A stretch of 14,770 bases of DNA from positions 1 through 14,770 of the forward strand of contig JAEXBW010000120.1 in assembly GCA_023393825.1 (NCBI GenBank), given 5' to 3'. The position numbers were made by a program, and so were the translations under genes. The notes beneath the pieces were generated by a model. The model did no database searches and had not been told where the DNA came from. It was given only the letters and a program-made list of their open reading frames with translations. This DNA is from Elusimicrobiota bacterium. Its GTDB lineage: Bacteria > Elusimicrobiota > Elusimicrobia > Elusimicrobiales > Elusimicrobiaceae. Of this stretch, positions 1 through 6,227 are shown piece after piece (position 1 is the stretch's first letter; every line of letters starts with the position of its first letter).

Positions 1-257
1 CCGTTTTTGTATATAGGTATCTTAACCCCGTTTATCGTAAGCACGCCTGTATTTGGCGTAACTTTGCCGAATAGGAAGATTGCCTTTGCCTCCTCGCTTA
101 TACGCGTATTTTGGTGAGGATATTCCACCATAATCGGATAGAACTTATCAGGGTTTTTATCCCTGTTAGTAAGGTTTGGGGCTACGGGTATGCTTTCCTG
201 CGGGTATAAAAAAAGGGGCGCAAGCAGAAAACAGGCTAAGATTATTATTTTTTTCAT
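1..257 (-). CDS. Secreted protein, N-terminal part (gene runs off the left edge)
   Basis: The first 85 codons are read on the minus strand from an ATG at 257. The product begins MKKIIILACFLLAPLFLYPQ, a typical Sec signal peptide (two lysines, then a hydrophobic core), so the protein should be exported. The cysteine at residue 9 is too close to the N-terminus for a convincing lipobox. After a linker rich in N, D and P comes a beta-rich stretch (about residues 58-85, with FLFGKVTPNTGVLTINGVKI) that resembles the small Ig-like domain (glucodextranase/Big type) often placed in front of cell-wall amidases and other surface enzymes. The catalytic part lies outside the window, so an N-acetylmuramoyl-L-alanine amidase is only one possibility. 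The start codon is 24 bases from the divergent Nif3-like gene, and no good ribosome binding site is seen. Confidence 0.75.
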   Translation of the reverse strand, partial: MKKIIILACFLLAPLFLYPQESIPVAPNLTNRDKNPDKFYPIMVEYPHQNTRISEEAKAIFLFGKVTPNTGVLTINGVKIPIYKN

Positions 258-281
258 ACTAATAAAATGATAACATAAAAT

Positions 282-1013
282 ATGCTTTACCGCGAACAGA
301 TTATAAACGCTTTAAACGAGTATCTTGATGTCGCTTCCAATCCCGAACACAATGGTTTGCAAGTAGAGGGAAAAAGAGAGATTGAAAGGATAGCTTTTGG
401 CGTGTCCGCCAATATGGCGCTGTTTAGGGAAGCCGCGGCCTTTAAGGCCGATATGATAATTACGCACCACGGGCTTATTTGGGATAAGCCGCAGACGCTG
501 ACGGGAGTATTTGGCAAACGCGCGGCGTTTTTAATTAAAAATGATATTAACCTTGCCGCTTATCATCTGCCTTTAGATAAGCACCCTGTAATAGGCAATA
601 ATGCCTGTTTGGCAAAATTAATGGGCTTGGAAAATATAAAACCGTTTGGCGATTATCACGGCACAAAAATAGGCGTTGCAGGCACTTTGCCGCAACCCAA
701 AAGCATTAAAGAAATTTACGAACTTTTACACGGCGAATGCCTTGCCTTGGGTAAAGACATTGTTAAAACCGTTGCCATAGTAAGCGGCGGCGCGCACGAT
801 ATGTTTGAGCAGGCAATAGACGCAGGGGCAGATTTATATGTAACGGGTTCACGCGATGAATATGTTGTGGAACATTGCCGCGAGGTGGAAATAAATTTTA
901 TCGCCATGGGGCATTATAATTCCGAACGGCTTGGCATACAGGCGCTTATGGAATATGTAAATAAAAATTTTAAAGCGCAAACCAAGTTTATTGATGTCGC
1001 GAACCCTTTCTAG
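282..1013 (+). CDS. Nif3-like dinuclear metal-centre protein (YbgI/NIF3 family)
   Basis: The 243-residue product matches the Nif3/YbgI family over its full length. Family metal ligands are visible: the H62-H63 pair in ITHHGL, D99 in YHLPLD, and H211 with E215 in GHYNSERLG. Family members form hexameric toroids with a two-metal centre. The biochemical role is still uncertain: GTP cyclohydrolase-like fold claims and links to nucleotide or envelope metabolism exist, but no settled reaction. It is predicted cytosolic, with no signal peptide or membrane segment. It opens a plus-strand cluster, and its stop is followed by the strong Shine-Dalgarno of the M20 gene 12 bases before that gene's start. 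Its own ATG lacks a recognisable ribosome binding site. Family assignment is firm, function is not. Confidence 0.93.
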   Translation: MLYREQIINALNEYLDVASNPEHNGLQVEGKREIERIAFGVSANMALFREAAAFKADMIITHHGLIWDKPQTLTGVFGKRAAFLIKNDINLAAYHLPLDKHPVIGNNACLAKLMGLENIKPFGDYHGTKIGVAGTLPQPKSIKEIYELLHGECLALGKDIVKTVAIVSGGAHDMFEQAIDAGADLYVTGSRDEYVVEHCREVEINFIAMGHYNSERLGIQALMEYVNKNFKAQTKFIDVANPF

Positions 1014-1018
1014 AGGAG
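1014..1018 (+). promoter_or_regulatory. Shine-Dalgarno AGGAG that decides the M20 hydrolase start
   Basis: AGGAG lies one base before an ATG at 1020 and seven bases before an in-frame ATG at 1026. Only the latter has workable spacing, so the start at 1026 (MQKIHSN) is preferred over the longer MLMQKIHSN form. Confidence 0.75.
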
Positions 1019-1025
1019 AATGCTT

Positions 1026-2258
1026 ATGCAGAAAATACACAGTAATATAGAAACTTACAGGGATTATATTTTGGAACTCCAAAAAAATATGACCTGCCGC
1101 CCCGCCGTATCACCCGAACTTGGCGGAAAAGGCGAATATGCCAAAAGCGAATACCTTGAGGCCGAACTTAAAAAATTAAAATTTGACGAAATGTACCACC
1201 TTGACGCCCCAGACGCCAGAGCGGAAAAGGGCATTCGCCCCAATATCGTTGCCAAATACTATGGCGAAGATAAAACAAAAACACTGTGGATTTTAGCGCA
1301 TATGGACGTTGTACCCGAAGGCGAAAGAAGCCTTTGGAAAACCGACCCCTTTGAAATGGTTTTAGACGCTGACGGCGACACAATTTACGGCCGCGGCGTG
1401 GAAGATAACCAGCAGGCCGTAACAGCCGCTTTCCTTACCGCGCGCGCTATTATGGAAGCAGGCGTTCGCCCGCCCGTTAACTTGGGCGTTATGCTTCTTT
1501 CCGACGAAGAAGTAGGCAATGAATACGGTATGCAGTATGTGCTTAAGGCCAAGCCCGATGTGTTTGGCAAAGACGATGTTTTTGTGGTGCAGGATTCCGG
1601 CGAACCCGAAGGTAAAGAAGTTGAAATAGCGGAAAAAAATGTTTTTTGGTTCAAATTTACCACAACAGGCAAACAATGCCACGGCTCTATGCCTGATTCG
1701 GGCAATAACGCTTTTACGGCGGGAGCGCATTTGGTTATCCGCTTAAGAGATGGCCTTTATGCCAAGTTTGACAGGAAGGACCCGCTTTTCGCGCCCGACA
1801 AAAGCACTTTTGAACCGACGAGAAAAGAAGCTAATGTCCCCAATATTAACACTATCCCCGGCGTTGACGTGTTTTGTATGGACTGCAGATTTTTGCCCTC
1901 CTACAATCCTAAAGATGTAGAGGCGGAAGTTGCCCGCATAGTCAAAACCGTGGAAGACGATTTTAAAGTGCAGATTAAAGTGGATATAGTGCATAAAGCA
2001 GCTTCCTTCGCTACTCCTTCTGATTGCAAACTTGTAAAACTTTATTGCGAAGCGGTTGAAAAAATTAATAATGTTAAACCTAAAATCTTAGGCGTAGGCG
2101 GCGGTACTTTTGCCGCGGAAGTAAGAAACCTTGGCCTTGCTGCCGTCGTAGGTTCCAAAATATACGGCGAGCCGCATGTCCCTAACGAAAAATCAAGCGT
2201 CAAGTTTACAATGGCTGACGCTAAGGTTATTACATACGTCCTTATGAACTATAAATAG
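1026..2258 (+). CDS. M20-family metallohydrolase (ArgE/DapE-like peptidase or deacylase)
   Basis: The 410-residue product carries the zinc-hydrolase signatures of peptidase family M20 in the right order. These are the HMD motif in LAHMDVVPEG (H92, D94), the bridging aspartate D127 in GRGVEDN, the catalytic base and ligand pair E161-E162 in SDEEVG, D190 in QDSGEPEG, and the C-terminal histidine H384 in GEPHVPNE. A lid/dimerisation domain with the HGSMP motif (H219) interrupts the catalytic domain at about residues 204-320. No signal peptide is present, so it should act in the cytosol, releasing an amino or acyl group from a peptide or N-acyl amino acid. The substrate cannot be read from sequence; family labels such as DapE, ArgE or dipeptidase would be guesses. 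It sits 12 bases after the Nif3-like gene and 15 before the pseudopilin gene, so co-transcription is likely. Confidence 0.92.
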   Translation: MQKIHSNIETYRDYILELQKNMTCRPAVSPELGGKGEYAKSEYLEAELKKLKFDEMYHLDAPDARAEKGIRPNIVAKYYGEDKTKTLWILAHMDVVPEGERSLWKTDPFEMVLDADGDTIYGRGVEDNQQAVTAAFLTARAIMEAGVRPPVNLGVMLLSDEEVGNEYGMQYVLKAKPDVFGKDDVFVVQDSGEPEGKEVEIAEKNVFWFKFTTTGKQCHGSMPDSGNNAFTAGAHLVIRLRDGLYAKFDRKDPLFAPDKSTFEPTRKEANVPNINTIPGVDVFCMDCRFLPSYNPKDVEAEVARIVKTVEDDFKVQIKVDIVHKAASFATPSDCKLVKLYCEAVEKINNVKPKILGVGGGTFAAEVRNLGLAAVVGSKIYGEPHVPNEKSSVKFTMADAKVITYVLMNYK

Positions 2259-2273
2259 GTTACACGGGATTAA

Positions 2274-2654
2274 ATGCAAAAGAAAGCCTTATTTAATATA
2301 GAAATCGTAATAGCGGTGCTTTTTATAGCGCTGCTTGCGGGCCTTTCCGTCAGAAAGGTAAGTATTTTAAAGGAAGAAGCGCAGAGCGGACTATCGGCCA
2401 AAAACCTTTCCGCCCTGCGTGATTCCATTGCCGTTTACCGCGGCGATAACGAGGGCAGCTGCCCGCAGGAACTGGGTGTTCTTTCCCCCGATTATATAGA
2501 AAAGGTTCCCTTTGCTTACGGTACGGACGGCACAAAAAGCAATAATGTTAAAAACGGCATTTACGCTGCGGCTTTTGATGGCAAAGGCGGTTGGATATAC
2601 GACAATGAACCTTCCAGCGAAACCTATTGCCAAGTATTTTTAAACACAAAATAA
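2274..2654 (+). CDS. Type IV pilin-like / pseudopilin protein
   Basis: This 126-residue protein has a short basic leader, MQKKA, followed by the hydrophobic stretch LFNIEIVIAVLFIALLAGL. Cleavage after A5 would leave leucine at +1 and put E10 at the +5 position that pilins use for methylation and assembly. The usual G at -1 and F at +1 are replaced by A and L, so the site is a variant. The rest resembles the globular part of GspG-like pseudopilins, with the pattern LRDSIAVYRGDNEGSCPQEL and then LSPDYIEKVP. C63 and C119 could form a disulfide outside the cytoplasm. The gene is 13 bases before the prepilin peptidase that would process it. It is a minor pilin or secretion pseudopilin; which system it serves cannot be told here. 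Confidence 0.82.
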   Translation: MQKKALFNIEIVIAVLFIALLAGLSVRKVSILKEEAQSGLSAKNLSALRDSIAVYRGDNEGSCPQELGVLSPDYIEKVPFAYGTDGTKSNNVKNGIYAAAFDGKGGWIYDNEPSSETYCQVFLNTK

Positions 2655-2667
2655 TTACGGAGTTTTA

Positions 2668-3444
2668 ATGACAGCAACTTTGATACTTTTCTTTTATGCC
2701 TTGCTTTTCGGTCTTGTTATTGGCAGTTTTCTTAATGTTTGTATTTACAGAATACCTAACAATATGTCCATTGTTTTTCCGCCGTCTTCTTGCCCTAAGT
2801 GCAAAAATAAAATTAAGTGGTACGATAATATCCCCGTCTTAAGTTTTATTATTTTGCGCGCAAAATGCCGCAACTGCGGGCAAAAAATATCTTTTGAATA
2901 TCCCGCCATAGAACTTTTGACAGGTTTGCTTACCGTGCTTTTTGTTTGGCGCTTCGGCATAAGCTGGTGGACGCCCGCCGTGCTGACTGTTGTTTATTGC
3001 CTTATTACGCTTTCCGTTATTGATATGCACACAATGATTATACCAGACAGATTTTCCATAGGCCTTACGGTATTTGCTTTGGCGTTTTCTTTTTTAAACC
3101 CCGCGTTTAGCGCTACGCCTTGGGATAAATTTATATCCGCTTTAATAGGCGGCTCTATAGGCTTTCTCGGGCTGTGGGCGCTTGCGATATTCGGGCAGTT
3201 TGTGTTTAAAAAGGAATCTATGGGCGGTGGCGACATAAAACTTATGGCGGCTATCGGCGCGCTTGCGGGCTGGATGGGCGTTATAAATACTTTGGTTGTT
3301 TCGTCGTTCGCGGGCATAGCTTACTTTGGCGTATTAATGCTTTTAAAGAAAGACCTTGGCGACAGGACAATCCCCTTTGGCCCGTTTTTAAGCGTCGGGC
3401 TTTTGGTTAATTTACTTATGCCGGGGCAAATGCTTTTTTATTAA
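2668..3444 (+). CDS. pilD: Prepilin leader peptidase / N-methyltransferase (PilD/GspO family)
   Basis: The 258-residue membrane enzyme cleaves type IV prepilins and pseudopilins at the inner membrane and methylates the new N-terminus. It has the full bifunctional layout: a first membrane helix (about 5-25), a cytoplasmic zinc loop with C42-x2-C45 and C67-x2-C70, and then several membrane helices. The two catalytic aspartates of the aspartyl protease core are D119 in SVIDMHTMIIPD and D189 in GGGDIKLM. The N-terminal methyltransferase-associated domain (GSFLNVCIYRIP) is intact. The start has an ACGGAG ribosome binding site. It follows the pseudopilin gene by 13 bases and is the last gene before the terminator at 3466-3497, so it probably belongs to the transcript that starts with the Nif3-like gene. 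Assignment is secure at family level. Confidence 0.96.
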   Translation: MTATLILFFYALLFGLVIGSFLNVCIYRIPNNMSIVFPPSSCPKCKNKIKWYDNIPVLSFIILRAKCRNCGQKISFEYPAIELLTGLLTVLFVWRFGISWWTPAVLTVVYCLITLSVIDMHTMIIPDRFSIGLTVFALAFSFLNPAFSATPWDKFISALIGGSIGFLGLWALAIFGQFVFKKESMGGGDIKLMAAIGALAGWMGVINTLVVSSFAGIAYFGVLMLLKKDLGDRTIPFGPFLSVGLLVNLLMPGQMLFY

Positions 3445-3465
3445 TAATTAAGTTTTTGCAACAAT

Positions 3466-3497
3466 AAAAAACCGCTTCTTAACAGAGGCGGTTTTTT
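3466..3497 (+). terminator. Intrinsic terminator after pilD
   Basis: A 14-bp stem (3466-3479 with 3484-3497, including one G-U pair at the TTCT/AGAGG end) encloses the 4-base loop TAAC. The A-run/T-run flanks make it potentially active in both directions, but only the plus-strand cluster ends here. Confidence 0.9.
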
Positions 3498-3654
3498 CTG
3501 TATGACAATGTATAAACACACAACGAGATATAAGCAGGAAACTCAACATAAATGAACTTTATTGCGGATATAGCCACAGCCAAAAAACCCTAAAATTATG
3601 CTTACTATCAAAAATAGTTTTGTCTTAATTTTTATAAATTGCCAAGAAGTTATA
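3498..3654. other. AT-rich intergenic stretch with nothing identifiable
   Basis: Between the pilD terminator and the -10 box at 3655 I see no open reading frame with a ribosome binding site, no strong repeat and no RNA gene. A short ACTAT/ATAGT hairpin near 3605-3619 is too weak to call. Confidence 0.6.
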
Positions 3655-3660
3655 TATAAT
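3655..3660 (+). promoter_or_regulatory. Candidate -10 box for the structured RNA
   Basis: A perfect TATAAT lies about 10 bases before the first stem of the structured RNA. At 17-bp spacing the -35 position reads TTATAA (3632-3637), which is weak. Transcription would start near 3666-3671. Confidence 0.5.
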
Positions 3661-3666
3661 AAATTT

Positions 3667-3934
3667 TAAAGACGCATGGGGGAAAACGTCGTACCTTGAG
3701 CCTTAAACGTGGCTTATAAAAATTTTTCTGTTTTTTGGACCTTGTCTAGCACAAGGTAGCTTTTGAGAAAATCAAAGGCATACGAAGAACCAAAAAGCAG
3801 CTCGTTATCAGACACAAGATATTTGGCCTAATTAACCGACTATTTTGTGTCGAATCTCTTCCGCTTTCGGGCGGAAGAGTACGGCTGTTATATTTTGGGT
3901 TATCTTCGTAGCTCAAATATGGCAGCCGTTTTTT
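3667..3934 (+). ncRNA. Unrecognised structured RNA, about 270 nt, ending in an intrinsic terminator
   Basis: No protein is encoded here, but the strand folds into a series of helices I can pair by eye. H1 is GACG/CGTC (3671-3674 with 3687-3690). H2 is a 6-bp stem (3697-3702 with 3711-3716). A three-way junction is closed by an 11-bp stem (3728-3738 with 3790-3800) and holds a 7-bp hairpin (3739-3745 with 3751-3757) and an 8-bp hairpin with a GAAAA loop (3759-3766 with 3772-3779). H4 is an 11-bp stem (3811-3821 with 3841-3851). H5 is a perfect 9-bp hairpin (3856-3864 with 3871-3879). The terminator stem follows. Several pairs are G-U only when read on the plus strand, which argues for plus-strand RNA. 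I could not match it to tmRNA, RNase P, SRP or 6S signatures. It may be an independent small RNA or a leader (riboswitch or attenuator) of the lipoprotein gene 54 bases downstream. Confidence 0.65.
3881..3934 (+). terminator. Intrinsic terminator closing the structured RNA
   Basis: A 15-bp stem (3881-3895 with 3915-3929, two G-U pairs) is followed by six T residues. The 19-base loop can fold a little further. It ends 54 bases before the lipoprotein start, so it could be a plain terminator or an attenuator. Confidence 0.85.
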
Positions 3935-3988
3935 ATTGCCTGCCTATTTTAAACAGAAAACTTTTCAATTCAAAAAGTTGGAGTAAAA

Positions 3989-4438
3989 ATGAAAAAAACA
4001 AGAATATTAATAACGGTATTAACGGCAGTTCTACTGACTGGATGCTCTGCATACCACCAGAGTAAGCACGGTATATTGTTGGATAGTCCTGTTGTTGAAA
4101 TGACCCCTTTGGAGATAGGGCTAAAAGTAGGTGAAAAAATAACAGGTACTGCTGAATGCGAAAAGCTATTTGGTATGACAATATCAGCTCCAAAGAAATT
4201 GGCATACGGCGTACCACTTCAAGCCGAGGATGGGAACATCGCACCTGATGTTTGCACTAAAGGCGCAATATATGATGCTATGAATAAAAGTAACGCTGAT
4301 ACTATTGTCGCCCCGCAGTATATAGTTGTAAAAACAGGCGGTTTTATTTATAGCAAAACAAAAATTATCGTTACGGGATATAAAGGAACATTTGGCCCTA
4401 TTAAGGAAAGAAACAATGAAACTATGAAAGCAAGATGA
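3989..4438 (+). CDS. Small lipoprotein of unknown function
   Basis: The 149-residue product starts MKKTRILITVLTAVLLTGC, a lipoprotein signal peptide with lipobox LTGC. C19 would be lipidated, and serine at +2 suggests outer-membrane sorting if E. coli rules hold. The mature part has alternating short strands and one helical segment (about 88-104, DVCTKGAIYDAMNKSNADTI). It then has a strand pattern ending in VTGYKGTF, a layout often seen in small envelope lipoproteins whose helix precedes an AD-hydrophobic-P motif (here ADTIVAPQY). C57 and C89 may form a disulfide. I do not recognise a named family. GGAG at 3980-3983 is the ribosome binding site, preceded by a weak AACTTTT/AAAAGTT hairpin. It is 70 bases upstream of the outer-membrane protein gene and may be co-transcribed with it. 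Confidence 0.8.
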   Translation: MKKTRILITVLTAVLLTGCSAYHQSKHGILLDSPVVEMTPLEIGLKVGEKITGTAECEKLFGMTISAPKKLAYGVPLQAEDGNIAPDVCTKGAIYDAMNKSNADTIVAPQYIVVKTGGFIYSKTKIIVTGYKGTFGPIKERNNETMKAR

Positions 4439-4508
4439 TCCAATACAATTCACACCACAAATGCCAAGTGAAATGTAAAGTGGCTTATTTTAGTAATGAG
4501 GATATCAG

Positions 4509-5513
4509 ATGAAAAATATTTTAAAACTAACAGTGTTGTCGTTCTTTATAAGTATTTCCTTACAAGCAGTAGCGCAGGAAGTCTGCCACGATTTTGACGA
4601 TACGATGAATATCATCACTATCAATTGCACTACCAAGGAGCGCATATACACAAAGGCTGAAAAAGAAGCGTTACTCAGGAGGGAGCAAAAGCTAGCAACA
4701 CAAAAGAAATTAGCCCAGCAAGAGGCCTTGAAACAAGAAAGATTAAAGCTGGAGGAAATAGCGCGTAAAGAACAGGAACGGCAGGTGCGGGAGAAGGCTA
4801 AACTTGAAGGAGAGGCACGCATAGCGCAAGAGAGACAAGAAAGACTAGCTAGACAGGAAGCAAGAAAAAAAGAACAGGCGCGGAATAAACAACTGGCACA
4901 ACAGAACGAAAAGCAAAAAGACGTTATCGGTAATATATATGTGTCTGGTAAGTTTGCCGCCAGCAGTCAGAAAATTGATATTGACTACAACTGGGATGAT
5001 GGTTCTGATCGCGGCACTGAACATCCAAAAACTGAAAAAACGAATTTTGGCACTAAACTGGCTATCGGCTATAATATTTTAAAAAATGTTAGAGCAGAGG
5101 TTGAATATGGGTATTATTCAAAGCATACTGCTGATGGCGACATTTATAATGGCTATCCGATAAATGCTTTTGTAGGTGCTACTTACATAAATACTTTTAT
5201 GATTAATGCCTATTATGATCTGCATAATAGTTCTAAATTTACTCCGTACATAAGTACAGGCTTAGGGCTAGCTGCTATTAAGACTAAAAGCTCTAACACC
5301 ATTACTAAAGATGTAAGTGGCAGCAACTTCGCTTGGAGTCTTGGTGCAGGCATAGGGTATACCATAACAAAAAATATTGTTTTGGATTTTGGGGTCAAAT
5401 ATAACGACTTTGGCAACATAAAGGAGAGCGTTAATAATCCTCCGCTTGTTGGTTCGCAGAAAAACGCTTATTCTAATATGGAGGCCTTACTGGGTATAAG
5501 ATATACTTTTTAG
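4509..5513 (+). CDS. Outer-membrane beta-barrel protein with an N-terminal periplasmic coiled coil
   Basis: The 334-residue protein begins with a Sec signal peptide (1-22, cleavage after AVA). Residues 23-47 contain two cysteines (C26, C40). Residues 48-137 are a highly charged, alanine/glutamate/arginine/lysine/glutamine-rich stretch that should form a long coiled coil. From about 140 to the end there is an eight-strand-type barrel of the OmpA/opacity superfamily. Its features are aromatic, alternating strands such as LAIGYNI, RAEVEYGYY and INAYYDL, a glycine-rich SLGAGIGYTI strand, and the final GIRYTF, whose terminal phenylalanine is the BAM recognition signal. The start has a GAGG site seven bases upstream. 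The coiled coil could act as a periplasmic spacer or bind a partner; function is inferred from architecture only. It follows the lipoprotein gene and ends a two-gene unit. Confidence 0.87.
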   Translation: MKNILKLTVLSFFISISLQAVAQEVCHDFDDTMNIITINCTTKERIYTKAEKEALLRREQKLATQKKLAQQEALKQERLKLEEIARKEQERQVREKAKLEGEARIAQERQERLARQEARKKEQARNKQLAQQNEKQKDVIGNIYVSGKFAASSQKIDIDYNWDDGSDRGTEHPKTEKTNFGTKLAIGYNILKNVRAEVEYGYYSKHTADGDIYNGYPINAFVGATYINTFMINAYYDLHNSSKFTPYISTGLGLAAIKTKSSNTITKDVSGSNFAWSLGAGIGYTITKNIVLDFGVKYNDFGNIKESVNNPPLVGSQKNAYSNMEALLGIRYTF

Positions 5514-5574
5514 AATGACTTGTAGAATAAAATAAATTTGCGCTTGCCGTATTTGGCTCAAGCAGGAACTATTT

Positions 5575-5606
5575 ATACCCCTTTAAAGCATTAGGTGGGT
5601 ATTTTT
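5575..5606. terminator. Possible terminator between convergent genes
   Basis: ATACCC (5575-5580) pairs with GGGTAT (5597-5602), with extra G-U pairs inside, and is followed by TTTT. It lies between the convergent outer-membrane protein and rdgB genes. The stem is short, so the call is tentative. Confidence 0.45.
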
Positions 5607-5612
5607 AGGAAT

Positions 5613-6224
5613 TTAAGATAATTTTTTTAAAACTTCCGCCATTTGCGCAAAGGCGCGGGCGCGGTGGCTTATTTTATTTTTTTCTTCAAGTGTCATTTCC
5701 GCCATGGTTTTATTTAAATCTTTTACTATAAAAAGCGGGTCGTAGCCAAAGCCGTTTGCTCCGCTATAGTCAAAGGCTATATAGCCATCAACGCGGCCTT
5801 CTTTTGTTATTATTGTGCCGTCGGGCAGGGCAAGTGCGGCAACTGTTGTAAAATTGGCGGCACGTTTTGGCATGGGAATATCTTTTAGTTCGCGCAAAAG
5901 CTTTTCGTTATTGGCGGGGTAATCTGCCCTATCGGCAAAGGCATAGCGCGCGCTGTACACTCCAGGCTGCCCGCCAAGCGCGTCCACCATAAGGCCCGTG
6001 TCATCTGCAAGTGAAGGCAGGCCCGTTGCTTTAAGGCCCGCAAGAGCTTTTATTATGGCGTTTTCTTTAAGCGTTTGCGCGTCTTCCACGGGTTCGGGAA
6101 TATTGGGGAAATTTGCGAAAGTAAGATATTCAATTACCGCGCCGTTTTGTGTCGTGCGCGGTAATATTTTTGAAAGTTCTTCAGCTTTGTGGGCATTGCC
6201 CGTTGCAATTAAAATTTTTGGCAT
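5613..6224 (-). CDS. rdgB: XTP/dITP pyrophosphatase (RdgB/HAM1 family)
   Basis: The 203-residue enzyme hydrolyses non-canonical purine triphosphates (ITP, dITP, XTP) to monophosphate and pyrophosphate, keeping deaminated bases out of DNA and RNA. Family motifs are complete: the N-terminal ATGNAHKAEE (N10, K13), the SLADDTGL active-site aspartates (D74-D75), GVYSARYA (88-95), the GFGYDPLF nucleotide loop (158-165), and the C-terminal KISHRARA (S186, H187, R188). It is cytosolic and of usual family length. Its ATG lies three bases after the stop of the peptidase gene and has no Shine-Dalgarno of its own, so translation is probably coupled to that of the upstream gene. Confidence 0.96.
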   Translation of the reverse strand: MPKILIATGNAHKAEELSKILPRTTQNGAVIEYLTFANFPNIPEPVEDAQTLKENAIIKALAGLKATGLPSLADDTGLMVDALGGQPGVYSARYAFADRADYPANNEKLLRELKDIPMPKRAANFTTVAALALPDGTIITKEGRVDGYIAFDYSGANGFGYDPLFIVKDLNKTMAEMTLEEKNKISHRARAFAQMAEVLKKLS

Positions 6225-6227
6225 TAT

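Noticed and set aside
3667..3934. tmRNA, RNase P RNA, SRP RNA or 6S RNA as identity of the structured RNA
   Set aside because: I found no tRNA-like end or tag frame for tmRNA, no conserved P4 core of RNase P, no SRP GGAAG-type tip, and no single long bulged duplex as in 6S. A covariance search is still needed.
3847..4065. A 72-codon plus-strand reading frame overlapping the lipoprotein start
   Set aside because: It begins with TTG inside an RNA stem, runs through the terminator, has no ribosome binding site, and overlaps the well-supported lipoprotein gene in another frame.
4439..4508. Terminator between the lipoprotein and outer-membrane protein genes
   Set aside because: The GCCA/TGGC pairing near 4462-4484 is only four bases and has no clean T-run, so the two genes are more likely co-transcribed.
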